In this document: piece by piece, positions 54,041 to 63,846 of the stretch
How the letters are laid out: each line of letters begins with the position of its first letter
How positions within the stretch are numbered: position 1 is the first letter of the stretch
NCBI RefSeq assembly: GCF_015645465.1
Contig: NZ_JADOEL010000009.1
Location: 1-64,000 of the forward strand
DNA from: Herminiimonas contaminans
Lineage (GTDB): Bacteria > Pseudomonadota > Gammaproteobacteria > Burkholderiales > Burkholderiaceae_D
Length of the DNA stretch: 64,000 bases
Direction of reading: 5' to 3'
Translations under genes and position numbers: made by a program
The notes under the pieces: generated by a model
What the model was told of the DNA's origin: nothing
What the model saw: the letters and a program-made list of their open reading frames with translations, nothing else
Database searches by the model: none

Positions 54041-57000
54041 ATGGTGTGGTCACCGTTTCAATCAAAAAATAAGGCGATGGCAGGCTCTTCCTCGCCATCC
54101 GCAACCGCGTTGGTTTCTTGGGACGACGAAGGCATTGCTTTTCGCCCCGAGCCCGCCTTCGATGATTGGCTTTCTTCTCCGCTGTCTTTTGCTGTGGGCG
54201 CCGAATTGGTTTTCCTGCTTCGACAGCTCGAAGAGGAGGGATTTGTCGAGTTGCGCCCAGATGGCGCGACCCTTTCATGGGCGGACTACTACACCTTGTT
54301 GGAATCAGACGAGCATGGCGGAACGCTTGGTCTTTTGGGATTGCCCAGCCAAGAGGCGTGGAGGCCCGCGCTGTCGAGCAGAGGAACGCTGACGGACACT
54401 GACTTCGCGGTCGGCATCCAAGGCTGGCTTAATTCCCAAGGGCAGCGTCCAAATGGCAATGTCACCCTTGCCGGCGGCGTTCTCACCGCGGGAGGGAAGT
54501 CGGCGATTATTTCCGAGGCCGCTTGGCGCATGACTCAGGCAATCGCGGAGCAACGCAATCGAGAGGGCAGCGAACGGACGCCGGATACAAATAAGCGCGA
54601 TTGGTCAACCATTCGGGGTCATGCATCACGCGCGGGCGCGGACTTGACGGACTATCTCCGGAAGACTGTGGTTTTAACCCCGGAGCGCTTGCGCATCGAT
54701 CTCCGCAAGGGAGATGTGGTCGGGGACAAGCTAGTGGAGGTGATGCCGGGATTTGATGGCGCTCCCCCTCGTTGGCTTGAGTTGTTTGATCGCTTCGACA
54801 CGGTGCCCGAGCGTTACGAAATTCCCGATGGCAATGGCCTTGTGCATGTGCTGTTGTCAGATGAGGCGCGAACGGTGCTGCGTGAAATCAGGCGCATGCC
54901 TGGCCGTCGCATAGCCGGAGAGCGCGCTGAGGCGTTCGTTCGCAATCCATTCGCCACGCTTGGACCTGACGCGACGAAGGTCATTGATCCTGAGCAGTTC
55001 GAACGCGCGAGAGAGGACGCCGGCATCGTGTTCGCATGCTTCACCGCGAAGGTGTCGCGCGATGACAAAGGACGTCCGTATGAGGTCGCTTTAATTATTG
55101 AGGAAACTCTCAGAGGCGCGGTCCAAGCCGAGCAGTTTAAATTTGAAGGTCCGGTCCCGCTGGAAAGCTTCCTCAAAAAGCTTGAACGCAAGATCGCGGA
55201 TGGAGCGCAGTGCTGCCACTGGGATGGCTTCGACCTCGAAATTTTAGGCGATACGCCGCGTCAAGCGGCTTTGCTGCGAGGGGCGCTTAACGATTGGCGA
55301 AATCCGAGTCGCATCAGCGCGTCCGACATTTTCGATCTATCCAAATATTCCGAGCGCGTGGGCGGGTTTGGAGTTGAGAAGGCTTATTACTCGCCCTTTA
55401 TCGCGAAGAAAAGCGAAGACGCCGGATGGTTTCCAGAAAATATAGATTTAGGCCTGTTCTTCACTCCTGCGGACGACGGCGATACCGTGGCGGTTGCGCT
55501 CGACGATAGAAATTTGAGCGTCTTTCGGGCTGAATTGGACAAGGCGCGCCAAGAGAAGCGCGAGACTTTCGATTTTCCCGGCTGCCCGAAGCCTGTGCCG
55601 GTGTCTTGGGCGATCGACACTCTCGAAACTCTAGGTCAAGTTCGCGAGGAGGTTGAAAAGGGATCGTTTGATCCAAAAAAAACCTCCAAAAAAAATGGAA
55701 TCGTCGAGCGCAGAGGATTAGTCGTCAAGCCCAATGTCGACTCTTTGGATTACGAGGAGCGAAGGGGCGCGCTTGCCAACCTCACAGAACCAGCCGCACT
55801 GCCATCGACGATGCTCAGTCACATAGAACTCAAGGAGCATCAGCTCTATGGCGTCGCGTGGCTTCAGCATTTATGGAGTCACTCGCCCAACGCGTGCCGC
55901 GGAGCGCTGCTTGCCGATGACATGGGTCTTGGAAAGACGATTCAGTTGCTGACCTTCATGGCCGCAGCGATTGAGCGGGAGCCCGGCATTGATCCGTTCT
56001 TGGTGGTGGCGCCGGTCTCGCTTTTGGAAAACTGGAAGGAGGAGATCACCAAGTTCTTCTCGCCTGGCGCGATGAAGGTCCTCACTCTTTATGGCCCTGA
56101 TCTGGCTGCTAAACGTGTGCATAAGTCGGCGTTCGATGAGGGGCTGATAGAGGCGGGTTCCCCCAAGCTACTGACATTAGGTTGGCTCGGCACGGCGAAT
56201 GTCGTTTTGACGACTTATGAGACGCTTCGAGACCTTGAGTTTTCATTGGCCGCTCAGCGATGGTCGGCGATGATTTGCGATGAGGCGCAGAAAATCAAAA
56301 ATCCTAACGCCTTGGTGACCCGGGCCGCGAAGAAACAAAACGCCAGGCTAAAGATCGCTTGCACAGGAACGCCTGTGGAAAACACTCTCACTGACATCTG
56401 GTGTCTTTTCGATTTCATCCAGCCCGGACTGCTTGGCGCGTTGAAAGATTTCGGCTCCAAATACCGTAAACCGATCGAGTCGGAAACTGACGACGAAAAA
56501 ATCCGCATTGAGGAGCTGAGAAATTTAATAGAGCCACAAAAACTCAGACGCACAAAAGCCGAGGTCGCTAAAGATTTGCCTAAGAAAATTGAGTTCGATG
56601 GTTGTCGCGCCTTGCCTTTGTCGCAGCGTCAGCGCTCCCTTTACGCCGATGCGGTCGCTCAGTTTCGCGCGAGACCAGCCGGAAAACAGGCCACCGGCAT
56701 GCAGTCGCCGTTAGGGCTTTTGCAGTATCTGCGTCGGCTCTGCTCCGATCCAAGATCGCCAGGCCATCTTTCCACGGCATCGGAGCCGCTTCCTGACATC
56801 GTGAGAGATTCGCCTAAGATGGCGTGGATGCTGAGTCATCTAAAAGAGATCAAAAAAACCGGAGAGAAAGCGATTGTGTTCTGTGAGTTTAGGGACTTGC
56901 AGCGAACGTTACAGCGGGCGATTTCAGAGCGCTTCGAATTCATGCCTGACGTGATCAACGGAGATACGTCGGCGGATTCAGCAAACGCCAATAATCGTCA

Positions 57001-57811
57001 GAAACGGCTCAAAGCATTCCAGGAGCGACCAGGTTTCGGAGTGATCATTCTGTCGCCGCTAGCTGTTGGATTTGGCGTGAACATTCAAGCGGCCAATCAT
57101 GTCATTCACTTTACGCGCACGTGGAATCCGGCCAAAGAGGATCAAGCTACAGACCGCGCCTACCGCATTGGACAGACGCGTGATGTCTATGTTTATTACC
57201 CTGTGGTGGTCGCTCACGATTTTCTGACATTCGACGCTAAGCTCGACAAGCTGCTCGACAAAAAACGCGCCCTTTCGACTGACATGCTCAACGGGGCGGG
57301 TGATGTGAGCCCTGCCGACTTTGGTGATCTGGAAGCTCCTGATGGCGGCAATGCGTTCAGCAACCAGCCACTGGTCGCTGAAGACATCGGCTCGATGGAT
57401 GGCGATACCTTTGAGGCTTTTTGCGCTCTGCTGTGGAGCAAGATGGGCTATTCGCGAACCATAAAGACAAAGCGTGCCGGTGACGGGGGTGTCGATGTTG
57501 TCGCAATTAAGAGCAACGAAGGAGCGCTGATTCAATGCAAAAGTTCGACCATCGAGAGTAAAGGGGAGGGGTGGGAAGCAGTCAAAGATGTTTACGCTGG
57601 ATCAGCTGCTTACGGCGCTCGCTATCCTGGGATCGTTTTTTCCATGTTGGCTGTCACCAATCGCCGATTTAACCAAGCGGCGCGAAGCCAAGCGAAATTA
57701 TTAAAAGTTGAGTTGATCGAAGGTGATCAACTTGCGGAAATGCTCGCGAGTTATCCAATGAAACGAGGAGAGCTCGATCGGTTTTTGCTAGCAGGTTGGA
57801 CAGAGCTCTAG
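54041..57811 (+). CDS. zorD: Zorya system protein ZorD: SNF2 helicase fused to Mrr-like nuclease domain
   Basis: A 1256-residue protein. The SNF2-type helicase has 'LLADDMGLGKTIQLL' (about 624-638), DEAQ (about 745) and 'TDRAYRIGQTRDVYVYY' (about 1040). The C-terminal 140 residues form an Mrr-type endonuclease domain with Asp1152, Gln1165 and Lys1167 (D-x12-Q-x-K; 'GGVDVVAI' and 'IQCKSS'). ZorD is the effector that acts on invading DNA. AAGGAG lies six bases before the ATG. The motor, linker and nuclease genes are all open, so this Zorya looks functional. Confidence 0.93.
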   Translation: MVWSPFQSKNKAMAGSSSPSATALVSWDDEGIAFRPEPAFDDWLSSPLSFAVGAELVFLLRQLEEEGFVELRPDGATLSWADYYTLLESDEHGGTLGLLGLPSQEAWRPALSSRGTLTDTDFAVGIQGWLNSQGQRPNGNVTLAGGVLTAGGKSAIISEAAWRMTQAIAEQRNREGSERTPDTNKRDWSTIRGHASRAGADLTDYLRKTVVLTPERLRIDLRKGDVVGDKLVEVMPGFDGAPPRWLELFDRFDTVPERYEIPDGNGLVHVLLSDEARTVLREIRRMPGRRIAGERAEAFVRNPFATLGPDATKVIDPEQFERAREDAGIVFACFTAKVSRDDKGRPYEVALIIEETLRGAVQAEQFKFEGPVPLESFLKKLERKIADGAQCCHWDGFDLEILGDTPRQAALLRGALNDWRNPSRISASDIFDLSKYSERVGGFGVEKAYYSPFIAKKSEDAGWFPENIDLGLFFTPADDGDTVAVALDDRNLSVFRAELDKARQEKRETFDFPGCPKPVPVSWAIDTLETLGQVREEVEKGSFDPKKTSKKNGIVERRGLVVKPNVDSLDYEERRGALANLTEPAALPSTMLSHIELKEHQLYGVAWLQHLWSHSPNACRGALLADDMGLGKTIQLLTFMAAAIEREPGIDPFLVVAPVSLLENWKEEITKFFSPGAMKVLTLYGPDLAAKRVHKSAFDEGLIEAGSPKLLTLGWLGTANVVLTTYETLRDLEFSLAAQRWSAMICDEAQKIKNPNALVTRAAKKQNARLKIACTGTPVENTLTDIWCLFDFIQPGLLGALKDFGSKYRKPIESETDDEKIRIEELRNLIEPQKLRRTKAEVAKDLPKKIEFDGCRALPLSQRQRSLYADAVAQFRARPAGKQATGMQSPLGLLQYLRRLCSDPRSPGHLSTASEPLPDIVRDSPKMAWMLSHLKEIKKTGEKAIVFCEFRDLQRTLQRAISERFEFMPDVINGDTSADSANANNRQKRLKAFQERPGFGVIILSPLAVGFGVNIQAANHVIHFTRTWNPAKEDQATDRAYRIGQTRDVYVYYPVVVAHDFLTFDAKLDKLLDKKRALSTDMLNGAGDVSPADFGDLEAPDGGNAFSNQPLVAEDIGSMDGDTFEAFCALLWSKMGYSRTIKTKRAGDGGVDVVAIKSNEGALIQCKSSTIESKGEGWEAVKDVYAGSAAYGARYPGIVFSMLAVTNRRFNQAARSQAKLLKVELIEGDQLAEMLASYPMKRGELDRFLLAGWTEL

Positions 57812-57888
57812 TCGCTGGCGATTTAGTAGCAAGGAGTCAAGTAGTAATGCTGATAAGACTTGTAAAACGCGTACGGTTAAAATTCTTG

Positions 57889-59127
57889 TTATGAACCAGT
57901 TTTTAACTCGATGACATCAGCTCCTTTACGCAAGGTATCTAAATAGTCTGCCCACCGTTGCATCATTTCTCGACGGGCAGGTAAATGAGCAGTACGATTG
58001 TATGCACGACCATTGGGATCTTTTACCGCATGAGCTAACTGATGCTCAATCAGATCCACTCGTTCGCCTAATACCTCATCCATTATGGTGCGTGCCATCG
58101 CCCTAAAACCATGTGCAGTCATTGTTTCCTTGTCGTAGCCCATACTCCGTAAAGCTGCGTTAATAGTATTTTCGCTCATGCATCGTTCATAAGTTCGAAT
58201 GCTTGGGAATACATATTTCCCATGTCCCGTCATCGCGTGCACCTCCCGTAAAATTTCGAGGGATTGTGTAGACAGAGGGACGAGGTGGTCGATATTCATC
58301 TTCATTTTCGAGGCGGGGATGCGCCACTCGGCTGCATCAAGATCGATCTCTTTCCATTCTGCGGAGCGCAATTCTCCTGGCCGCACAAATAGAAGAGGAG
58401 ACAGCTTCAGCGCGGCCACGGCATAGGGATGGCCAGAGTAGCCAAAGATAGAGCGAAGTAATACTCCTGCCTGTTTAGGTTCTACGATGGCTGCATAGTT
58501 TGTCTTCGGTACAACGGATAATGCGCCTCTTAAATCTGCGGTCACATCTCGTTCTGCCAGCCCAGAGGCAACGGCGTACCTAAGTACTTGGCCACATATT
58601 TGTTTCACTCGATGGGCAGATTCAATTGAACCACGTGCTTCCATCTTTTGTACTGTGGTTAAAACATTTAACGGCTTGATTAAAGAAACAGGCATATGCC
58701 CGATAAATGGAAACACATCTTTTCGCAACCAGTTGGTAACTTTTTCTTGGGTTGTTGCGGCGCGCATTGCTGAGGTTTTCTTCAACCAAGCGTGAGCGAC
58801 TGCTTCAAAGGTATGTGTACCCGCAATAGCTTTAGCTTCTTTTGCTTCACGTTTGAATTGGGCAGGGTCAATACCATCAGCTAGTAGTTTTCGCGCCTCT
58901 GCACGTTTGGCTCTTGCTTCCGTAAGAGATATCTCAGGATATGAACCGAAGGTCAAACGGTTTTGTTTGCCGTTCTGCTGACGATACGACATGCGCCATA
59001 TCTTCGTACCCACTGCGGTGATCTCAAGATACATGCCCAAGCCATCAGCTAAGGTGTGAGCTTTTCCTGCAACTGGTTTGGCAGTTCTTACCTGTAAATC
59101 AGTGAGCGGTTTTGCGAGTTTTGGCAT
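57889..59127 (-). CDS. P4-type tyrosine integrase of the island
   Basis: A 412-residue integrase with the DUF4102 arm ('LTDLQVRTAKPVAGKAHTLA', 'LTFGSYPEISLTEARAKR') and the tyrosine-recombinase core: Arg in 'FVRPGELRSAEW', 'HGFRAMART', and the tyrosine in 'GRAYNRTAHLPARREM'. It faces away from the tRNA-Leu gene lying 166 bases upstream, the usual layout of an island inserted at a tRNA 3' end. It marks the right border of the island. It converges on zorD with 77 bases between. Confidence 0.93.
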   Translation of the reverse strand: MPKLAKPLTDLQVRTAKPVAGKAHTLADGLGMYLEITAVGTKIWRMSYRQQNGKQNRLTFGSYPEISLTEARAKRAEARKLLADGIDPAQFKREAKEAKAIAGTHTFEAVAHAWLKKTSAMRAATTQEKVTNWLRKDVFPFIGHMPVSLIKPLNVLTTVQKMEARGSIESAHRVKQICGQVLRYAVASGLAERDVTADLRGALSVVPKTNYAAIVEPKQAGVLLRSIFGYSGHPYAVAALKLSPLLFVRPGELRSAEWKEIDLDAAEWRIPASKMKMNIDHLVPLSTQSLEILREVHAMTGHGKYVFPSIRTYERCMSENTINAALRSMGYDKETMTAHGFRAMARTIMDEVLGERVDLIEHQLAHAVKDPNGRAYNRTAHLPARREMMQRWADYLDTLRKGADVIELKTGS

Positions 59128-59222
59128 CGTTCATCCATGCAGTTTTTGATTAAGTGCTTATGGATGCTAGTGTGGATGTAAAGGTGTTGGATTGCAATGG
59201 ACCCCAAAAGACGTCATAAAAC

Positions 59223-59261
59223 AAAAAACCCGCGTCAGCACTGGGCTAGACACGGGTTTTT
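59223..59261. terminator. Terminator-like hairpin between the integrase and tRNA-Leu
   Basis: Arms AAAAACCCGCGTC and GACACGGGTTTTT (one wobble) around a 12-base loop. It lies just past the 3' end of the tRNA gene and can end transcription in both directions. Confidence 0.75.
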
Positions 59262-59292
59262 GGACTACTTTGGACTCTACTGCATGTACGAC

Positions 59293-59377
59293 TGGTGCCG
59301 AGAGCCGGAATCGAACCGGCACGCCTTGCGGCGCGGGATTTTGAGTCCCGTGCGTCTACCTATTCCGCCATCTCGGC
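59293..59377 (-). tRNA. tRNA-Leu (anticodon CAA); attachment site of the island
   Basis: On the minus strand the gene starts GCCGAGATGGCGGAATAGGT and ends with CCGGCTCTCGGCACCA (CCA encoded). The anticodon loop CTCAAAA gives CAA, Leu. The long variable arm (CGCCGCAAGGCG) is as expected for tRNA-Leu. The gene is whole, and its 3' end faces the integrase, so it is the likely integration target. No second copy of its 3' end was found in this window. Confidence 0.95.
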
Positions 59378-59485
59378 AACGCAAGCTGAGCATTATGCTC
59401 GATTTGCCCGATTTGAGCAAGACTCATGACGCTTGAATATGCTGCCTGTACGCAAATTTTTTACAAAATCGATAGCTAATCGACA

Positions 59486-61225
59486 TTACTGCTGGCTGGC
59501 GGCCGGGGCGTTGTAGACACGGCGATACAGGCGGAAGCGTTCGTCGCGGTCAGCCGGCCGGCGACCGTGCCAGACCAGTTGCCATTGCTGGTTGTAACGC
59601 GTGATGGACTGCGCTGCATCATTGCCGCGGTGGGTGTCCTGCAGCAGCAGGTAGTCGCAGTTTTTCTCGCCAATTTGCGCGAACTCTACCTTGCCGAAGT
59701 AAGCGAAGGAAGCACGCTGGGCCGGGCCTACATTCGAGGCGACGCAACGTTTGACGGTCGGCAAGGCCGCATCGATTTGCTGCGCGACGCCGACATAGCT
59801 CTTGATGTAGTTACCCCATGGCAGCCACAAGGTCATCAGCAGCAACCAGCATAGGATGATACCGCCGGATGAGAGCACGACCGCGCGCCACAAGACCGAT
59901 GGGCGACGCGAGACGCGCCAGTAGACGATCCAGATCCAGCCTGCGGATGCAGCAGCGGCGACCAGCAGGATGAAGAGGTTGAATTCAGGTTTGAAGCCAG
60001 GCGCGATCTTGAATGCATTCTTTGCCAGCTGTGCCGGCCAGCCGGTTTGCTTGGCGATCCAGCCTATCCAGATGAAGGCCGCGCACGTGGTCAGCATCAT
60101 CACCGAGAACCAGTCGACCGCATTGATGGCGCCACGCTTCATGGTCGGCAAGCCGAAGGCAGCCAGGATCGCGAGCATAGGCAGCAGTGGCAACAGGCTG
60201 GCTTCTTCACCGTGCGAGTTGAGCAGTGCCAGTACCAGCAGTGCAGCGAAGAAAGTCAGTGGCAATGTGATGTGCAATGCCGCGTGCTGGCGACGCCATG
60301 CGTAGACTGCCCAGATCGCGAACGGCCATGCCGGCCATGCGAACCAGATCGCATTCTTCAGGAAATATTGCAGCGTGGACCAGGACGGGGCATCGACCAG
60401 GTGGTAGTTCCACGCCATCCACGCATCTATCGGCGAGTTGCCGTGTGGTTGCACTTGTTGACTGGCCCATATCCACGCACCGGTGATGGCGGCAGCCAGT
60501 GGCAGCGAGATTAGTATCAGGCGTGGCAACAGGGCACGCTCGCGTATTGCCGCGAGCACTATGATGCCTAGCCAGATGGCGAAGGGCGTGACCCAGCCGC
60601 GCGTCAGTGCCAGCAAGCCGAGTGCGACACCCAGCACCACTGCGCGACGCACGGTGTGTTTTTCAAACAGGCGGGTGGTGGCGTACAGCGCGCAAGCGAC
60701 CAGCGAAACCTGCAGCGCTTCCGAGGTAGTGCCATGGCTGTGTACCAGCAAGCCGAGGCAGCCCAGGTAGATCAGCAGTGCGCCGTCCGCCAGTGTGCGG
60801 CCGAAGTCCTTCGGTTCAGGTTGTCCGCCGAAGGCGAGCTTGAGTGGTTGCGCTTCAGTGCGACGACCCAGCAGGTAGGTGGTGTACCAGACTGCGGTCG
60901 AGCCCAGCAGGAAGAAGCAGATAGGCGCGATGCGCGCAGCCATGGGCGCACCGACCAGCCAGCCAAATAATTTGATGCAGATGGCGCCTAACCAGAATGC
61001 CAGCGGACCTTCTTCCGGCATGGCGAGGCCGACGATATTCGGTGATAACCAGTCGGCCAGTGTGCCGGTGGCCATGGTCCACATGATGCCAAAGCCGGCA
61101 GCGTCGTCTGGTTTCCACGGATCACGGCCAACCAGGCCGGGCAGGATATACAGCAGACACAGTGCGAACAAGGCCCAGCGCGGGAGTGCGAGTGTAGCGG
61201 AGGCGGGCAGGCGGACTGGCTTCAT
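59486..61225 (-). CDS. ArnT-like membrane glycosyltransferase
   Basis: A 579-residue protein with about 11-12 membrane helices and the GT83/PMT-type pattern: the acidic 'GRDPWKPDDAAGFGIMW' in the first outer loop, 'LSPNIVGLAMPEEGPLAFWL', and 'SHGEEASLLPLLP'. Such enzymes move a sugar from a polyprenyl phosphate to lipid A or a protein on the outer side of the inner membrane. The substrate is not evident. Chromosomal gene outside the island. Confidence 0.82.
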   Translation of the reverse strand: MKPVRLPASATLALPRWALFALCLLYILPGLVGRDPWKPDDAAGFGIMWTMATGTLADWLSPNIVGLAMPEEGPLAFWLGAICIKLFGWLVGAPMAARIAPICFFLLGSTAVWYTTYLLGRRTEAQPLKLAFGGQPEPKDFGRTLADGALLIYLGCLGLLVHSHGTTSEALQVSLVACALYATTRLFEKHTVRRAVVLGVALGLLALTRGWVTPFAIWLGIIVLAAIRERALLPRLILISLPLAAAITGAWIWASQQVQPHGNSPIDAWMAWNYHLVDAPSWSTLQYFLKNAIWFAWPAWPFAIWAVYAWRRQHAALHITLPLTFFAALLVLALLNSHGEEASLLPLLPMLAILAAFGLPTMKRGAINAVDWFSVMMLTTCAAFIWIGWIAKQTGWPAQLAKNAFKIAPGFKPEFNLFILLVAAAASAGWIWIVYWRVSRRPSVLWRAVVLSSGGIILCWLLLMTLWLPWGNYIKSYVGVAQQIDAALPTVKRCVASNVGPAQRASFAYFGKVEFAQIGEKNCDYLLLQDTHRGNDAAQSITRYNQQWQLVWHGRRPADRDERFRLYRRVYNAPAASQQ

Positions 61226-61362
61226 GTAGGGGACGTTATTTTTATTTGATCCGGCGTTATTGTGCCGTAAAAATTCTTTATCAGTGCAGCGGATTCATCC
61301 GTATAGAGTGAAAAGGCCGGTTTTGTGCGCACTGACAGGCACATGGGGCCTGATGCAATAAT

Positions 61363-61392
61363 AAAAAAGGCAGCCGTAGCTGCCTTTTTAAA
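61363..61392 (-). terminator. Terminator of rpmE2
   Basis: Hairpin AAAAAGGCAGC-CGTA-GCTGCCTTTTT, symmetric, so able to act both ways. It lies 14 bases past the stop of the L31 gene. Confidence 0.9.
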
Positions 61393-61405
61393 ACGCTGTG
61401 ACGAA

Positions 61406-61672
61406 TTATTCTGCCACGCTTGTTTTGGAACCGACGGAACCGAATTTCTTGCGGAATTTATCCACGCGACCTGCGGTATCAACGATTTTGTGTTTGCCGG
61501 TGTAGAAAGGATGCGATTCCGACGAAACCTCGATCTTGATCAGCGGGTATGTTGCGCCTTCAAATTCGATGGATTCACGAGTTTGAATGGTCGAACGGGT
61601 GATGAATTTGAAATCGTTAGACATGTCTTGAAACACGACTTCGCGATATTCTGGGTGTATGCCTTCTTTCAT
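61406..61672 (-). CDS. rpmE2: 50S ribosomal protein L31 type B
   Basis: An 88-residue protein starting '[20 protein letters not shown]', the usual type B (cysteine-free) L31. '[22 protein letters not shown]' is the conserved end. Type B L31 lacks zinc and replaces the zinc form when zinc is scarce. The start at 61672 follows AAGGCAG; the longer upstream frame is not supported. Confidence 0.96.
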   Translation of the reverse strand: MKEGIHPEYREVVFQDMSNDFKFITRSTIQTRESIEFEGATYPLIKIEVSSESHPFYTGKHKIVDTAGRVDKFRKKFGSVGSKTSVAE

Positions 61673-61856
61673 TTTTCTGCCTTGGTTAGTTTGGTAGCCA
61701 ATCGTCACTTCGTCGGTCGCACAGCTTCTTGACCCGATTGTCGATCACTTGCCTGGGTTGGAACGAGCCGGAGATTATACAATGAAATCATGGGTTTGCG
61801 ATAGATTTGGCAACAGCGGTGTTACAGTTCAGCACCAAGAATAAAAGGGAGACCCT

Positions 61857-62489
61857 GTGACAATAGGTTTGCAAAGTGGCATGAGTACGCTGCTGCAGGT
61901 GGTGGAAGCCTGCGGCATCATTGCATTTGCCTGCTCCGGCTTTGTCGAGGCGCGGCGCAAGGATATGGATCTGGTCGGGGTGTTTATTGTTGCTTTTGTG
62001 ACAGCTTTTGGTGGCGGTACCCTGCGCGATATGTTGCTGGATCGACGTCCGCTGTTCTGGGTTGAGCATCAGGAATACGCAATCCTGGTCTTTGTACTGG
62101 CTTTGCTGGCCGGGCCGTTTTTGCCGCATTTGCGTTCTGCCGTGGCTGAAAAGACTATCGTCGTGGCTGATGCGCTGGGCCTGGGTTTGTTTAGTGCGGT
62201 CGGGACTTCGCTGGCAATGGAAGCGCAGATGCCGGTGTTTATTTGCGTGATGATGGGCGTGACCACCGGTATTTTCGGTGGTGTGCTGCGTGATGTCTTG
62301 TGTAACCAGATACCGATGGTGTTCCGCCGCGAGCAGTTATATGCGACCTGTTCCTTGCTCGGCTGTACCGTGTATTTGTTGCTGGAGTGGTTGAATATGA
62401 CGTCGGCCGTGGCGCTGATAGCCAGTATCCTGGTAACGTCGGTGTTACGCCTGTTGGCAGTGCGGCGGAACTGGCGTTTGCCTGGATAA
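61857..62489 (+). CDS. TRIC/UPF0126-family membrane protein (cation channel-like)
   Basis: A 210-residue protein with seven membrane helices in two repeats: 'GIIAFACSGFVEARRKDMD...FVTAFGGGTLRDMLL' and 'LGLFSAVGTSLAME...GGVLRDVLC'. The GGGTxRD repeats are typical of UPF0126/YicG and bacterial TRIC channels, which pass K+ or other cations. GTG start with AGGGAGA upstream. Host chromosomal gene. Confidence 0.9.
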   Translation: MTIGLQSGMSTLLQVVEACGIIAFACSGFVEARRKDMDLVGVFIVAFVTAFGGGTLRDMLLDRRPLFWVEHQEYAILVFVLALLAGPFLPHLRSAVAEKTIVVADALGLGLFSAVGTSLAMEAQMPVFICVMMGVTTGIFGGVLRDVLCNQIPMVFRREQLYATCSLLGCTVYLLLEWLNMTSAVALIASILVTSVLRLLAVRRNWRLPG

Positions 62490-62501
62490 AGTACAGACTA
62501 A

Positions 62502-62543
62502 TAAAAAAGCCCGTTTTCACTACAAATGAAAACGGGCTTTTTG
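62502..62543. terminator. Bidirectional terminator between the TRIC gene and rho
   Basis: Arms AAAAAGCCCGTTTTCA and TGAAAACGGGCTTTTT, perfect, with a seven-base loop and T-tracts on both sides. It serves both convergent genes. Confidence 0.95.
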
Positions 62544-62580
62544 TTTTCAGCTGTGTGCCAGCTGAAAAGCAGATGCAGGA

Positions 62581-63846
62581 TCAGGAATTGCCGCGACGCA
62601 TCATGTCGAAGAATTCGGCGTTGTTCTTGGTCGCCTTCATCTTGTCGAGGATGAACTCCATCGCTTCGATCTCGTCCATGCCGTACAACAGTTTGCGCAG
62701 GACCCAGATCTTTTGCAGTTGATCCGGTTTGATCAGCAATTCTTCGCGGCGGGTGCCGGATTTGTTCAGGTTGATGGCAGGGTAGACGCGCTTCTCGGCC
62801 AGACGGCGTTCGAGATGGACCTCCATGTTACCGGTACCTTTGAATTCTTCGTAGATCACGTCATCCATACGGCTGCCGGTTTCGATCAGCGCGGTTGCGA
62901 TGATGGTCAGCGAGCCGCCTTCTTCGACATTACGTGCAGCACCGAAGAAGCGCTTAGGACGTTGCAGTGCATTCGCATCAACACCACCGGTCAGTACCTT
63001 GCCGGAAGCAGGGATCACGGTGTTGTAGGCGCGTGCCAGACGAGTGATGGAGTCGAGCAGAATCACGACGTCTTTTTTCATTTCGACCAGGCGCTTGGCT
63101 TTTTCCAACACCATTTCCGCAACTTGTACGTGACGTGTCGCTGGTTCATCGAAGGTCGATGCCACGACTTCGCCGCGCACCGAACGCTGCATCTCGGTCA
63201 CTTCTTCCGGACGTTCGTCGATCAGCAACACGATCATGACTGCTTCAGGGTGATTGGTGGTGATCGCGTGTGCGATGTGTTGCAGCATTACGGATTTACC
63301 GGATTTAGGCGATGCAACCAGCAAGCCACGTTGACCTTTACCGATAGGTGCGATCAGATCGATGATGCGGCCGGTGATGTTTTCTTCGCCGCGCATATCG
63401 CGTTCAAGCAGCAATGGCTTGTTCGGGTGCAGCGGCGTCAGGTTTTCAAACAGGATGCGGTGTTTCGAAGCTTCCGGCGATTCGCCGTTGACCTTATCTA
63501 CCTTGACCAGTGCAAAGTAGCGTTCACCGTCTTTCGGTGTGCGGACTTCACCTTCGATCGAATCGCCGGTGTGCAGATTGAAGCGGCGGATTTGCGAAGG
63601 CGAAATGTAAATGTCGTCTGTGGACGCCATGTAGCTGGCGTCGGGCGAGCGCAGGAAGCCAAAGCCGTCAGGCAATACTTCGAGGGCGCCATCGCCAAAA
63701 ATTTGTTCTCCTGATTTCGCGCGTTTCTTGAGAATCGCGAACATCAGTTCTTGTTTGCGCAAGCGCGCAGCGTTATCGATGTCCAGGCTAATTGCCATTT
63801 CTAGCAGTGCGGAGACGTGTAACGCCTTTAATTCAGATAAATGCAT
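62581..63846 (-). CDS. rho: Transcription termination factor Rho
   Basis: A 421-residue protein, the normal length. It has the N-terminal domain ('[20 protein letters not shown]'), the RNA-binding OB fold ('[20 protein letters not shown]'), Walker A '[15 protein letters not shown]', Walker B '[16 protein letters not shown]' and '[20 protein letters not shown]'-type end. Rho is the RNA helicase that ends transcription at unstructured RNA. Core chromosomal gene. Confidence 0.98.
   Translation of the reverse strand: MHLSELKALHVSALLEMAISLDIDNAARLRKQELMFAILKKRAKSGEQIFGDGALEVLPDGFGFLRSPDASYMASTDDIYISPSQIRRFNLHTGDSIEGEVRTPKDGERYFALVKVDKVNGESPEASKHRILFENLTPLHPNKPLLLERDMRGEENITGRIIDLIAPIGKGQRGLLVASPKSGKSVMLQHIAHAITTNHPEAVMIVLLIDERPEEVTEMQRSVRGEVVASTFDEPATRHVQVAEMVLEKAKRLVEMKKDVVILLDSITRLARAYNTVIPASGKVLTGGVDANALQRPKRFFGAARNVEEGGSLTIIATALIETGSRMDDVIYEEFKGTGNMEVHLERRLAEKRVYPAINLNKSGTRREELLIKPDQLQKIWVLRKLLYGMDEIEAMEFILDKMKATKNNAEFFDMMRRGNS

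Noticed and set aside
62713-63714. 333-residue open frame opposite rho
   Set aside because: Exact antisense of a highly conserved gene; translation is rich in Phe, His, Asp and Gln and has no known domain.
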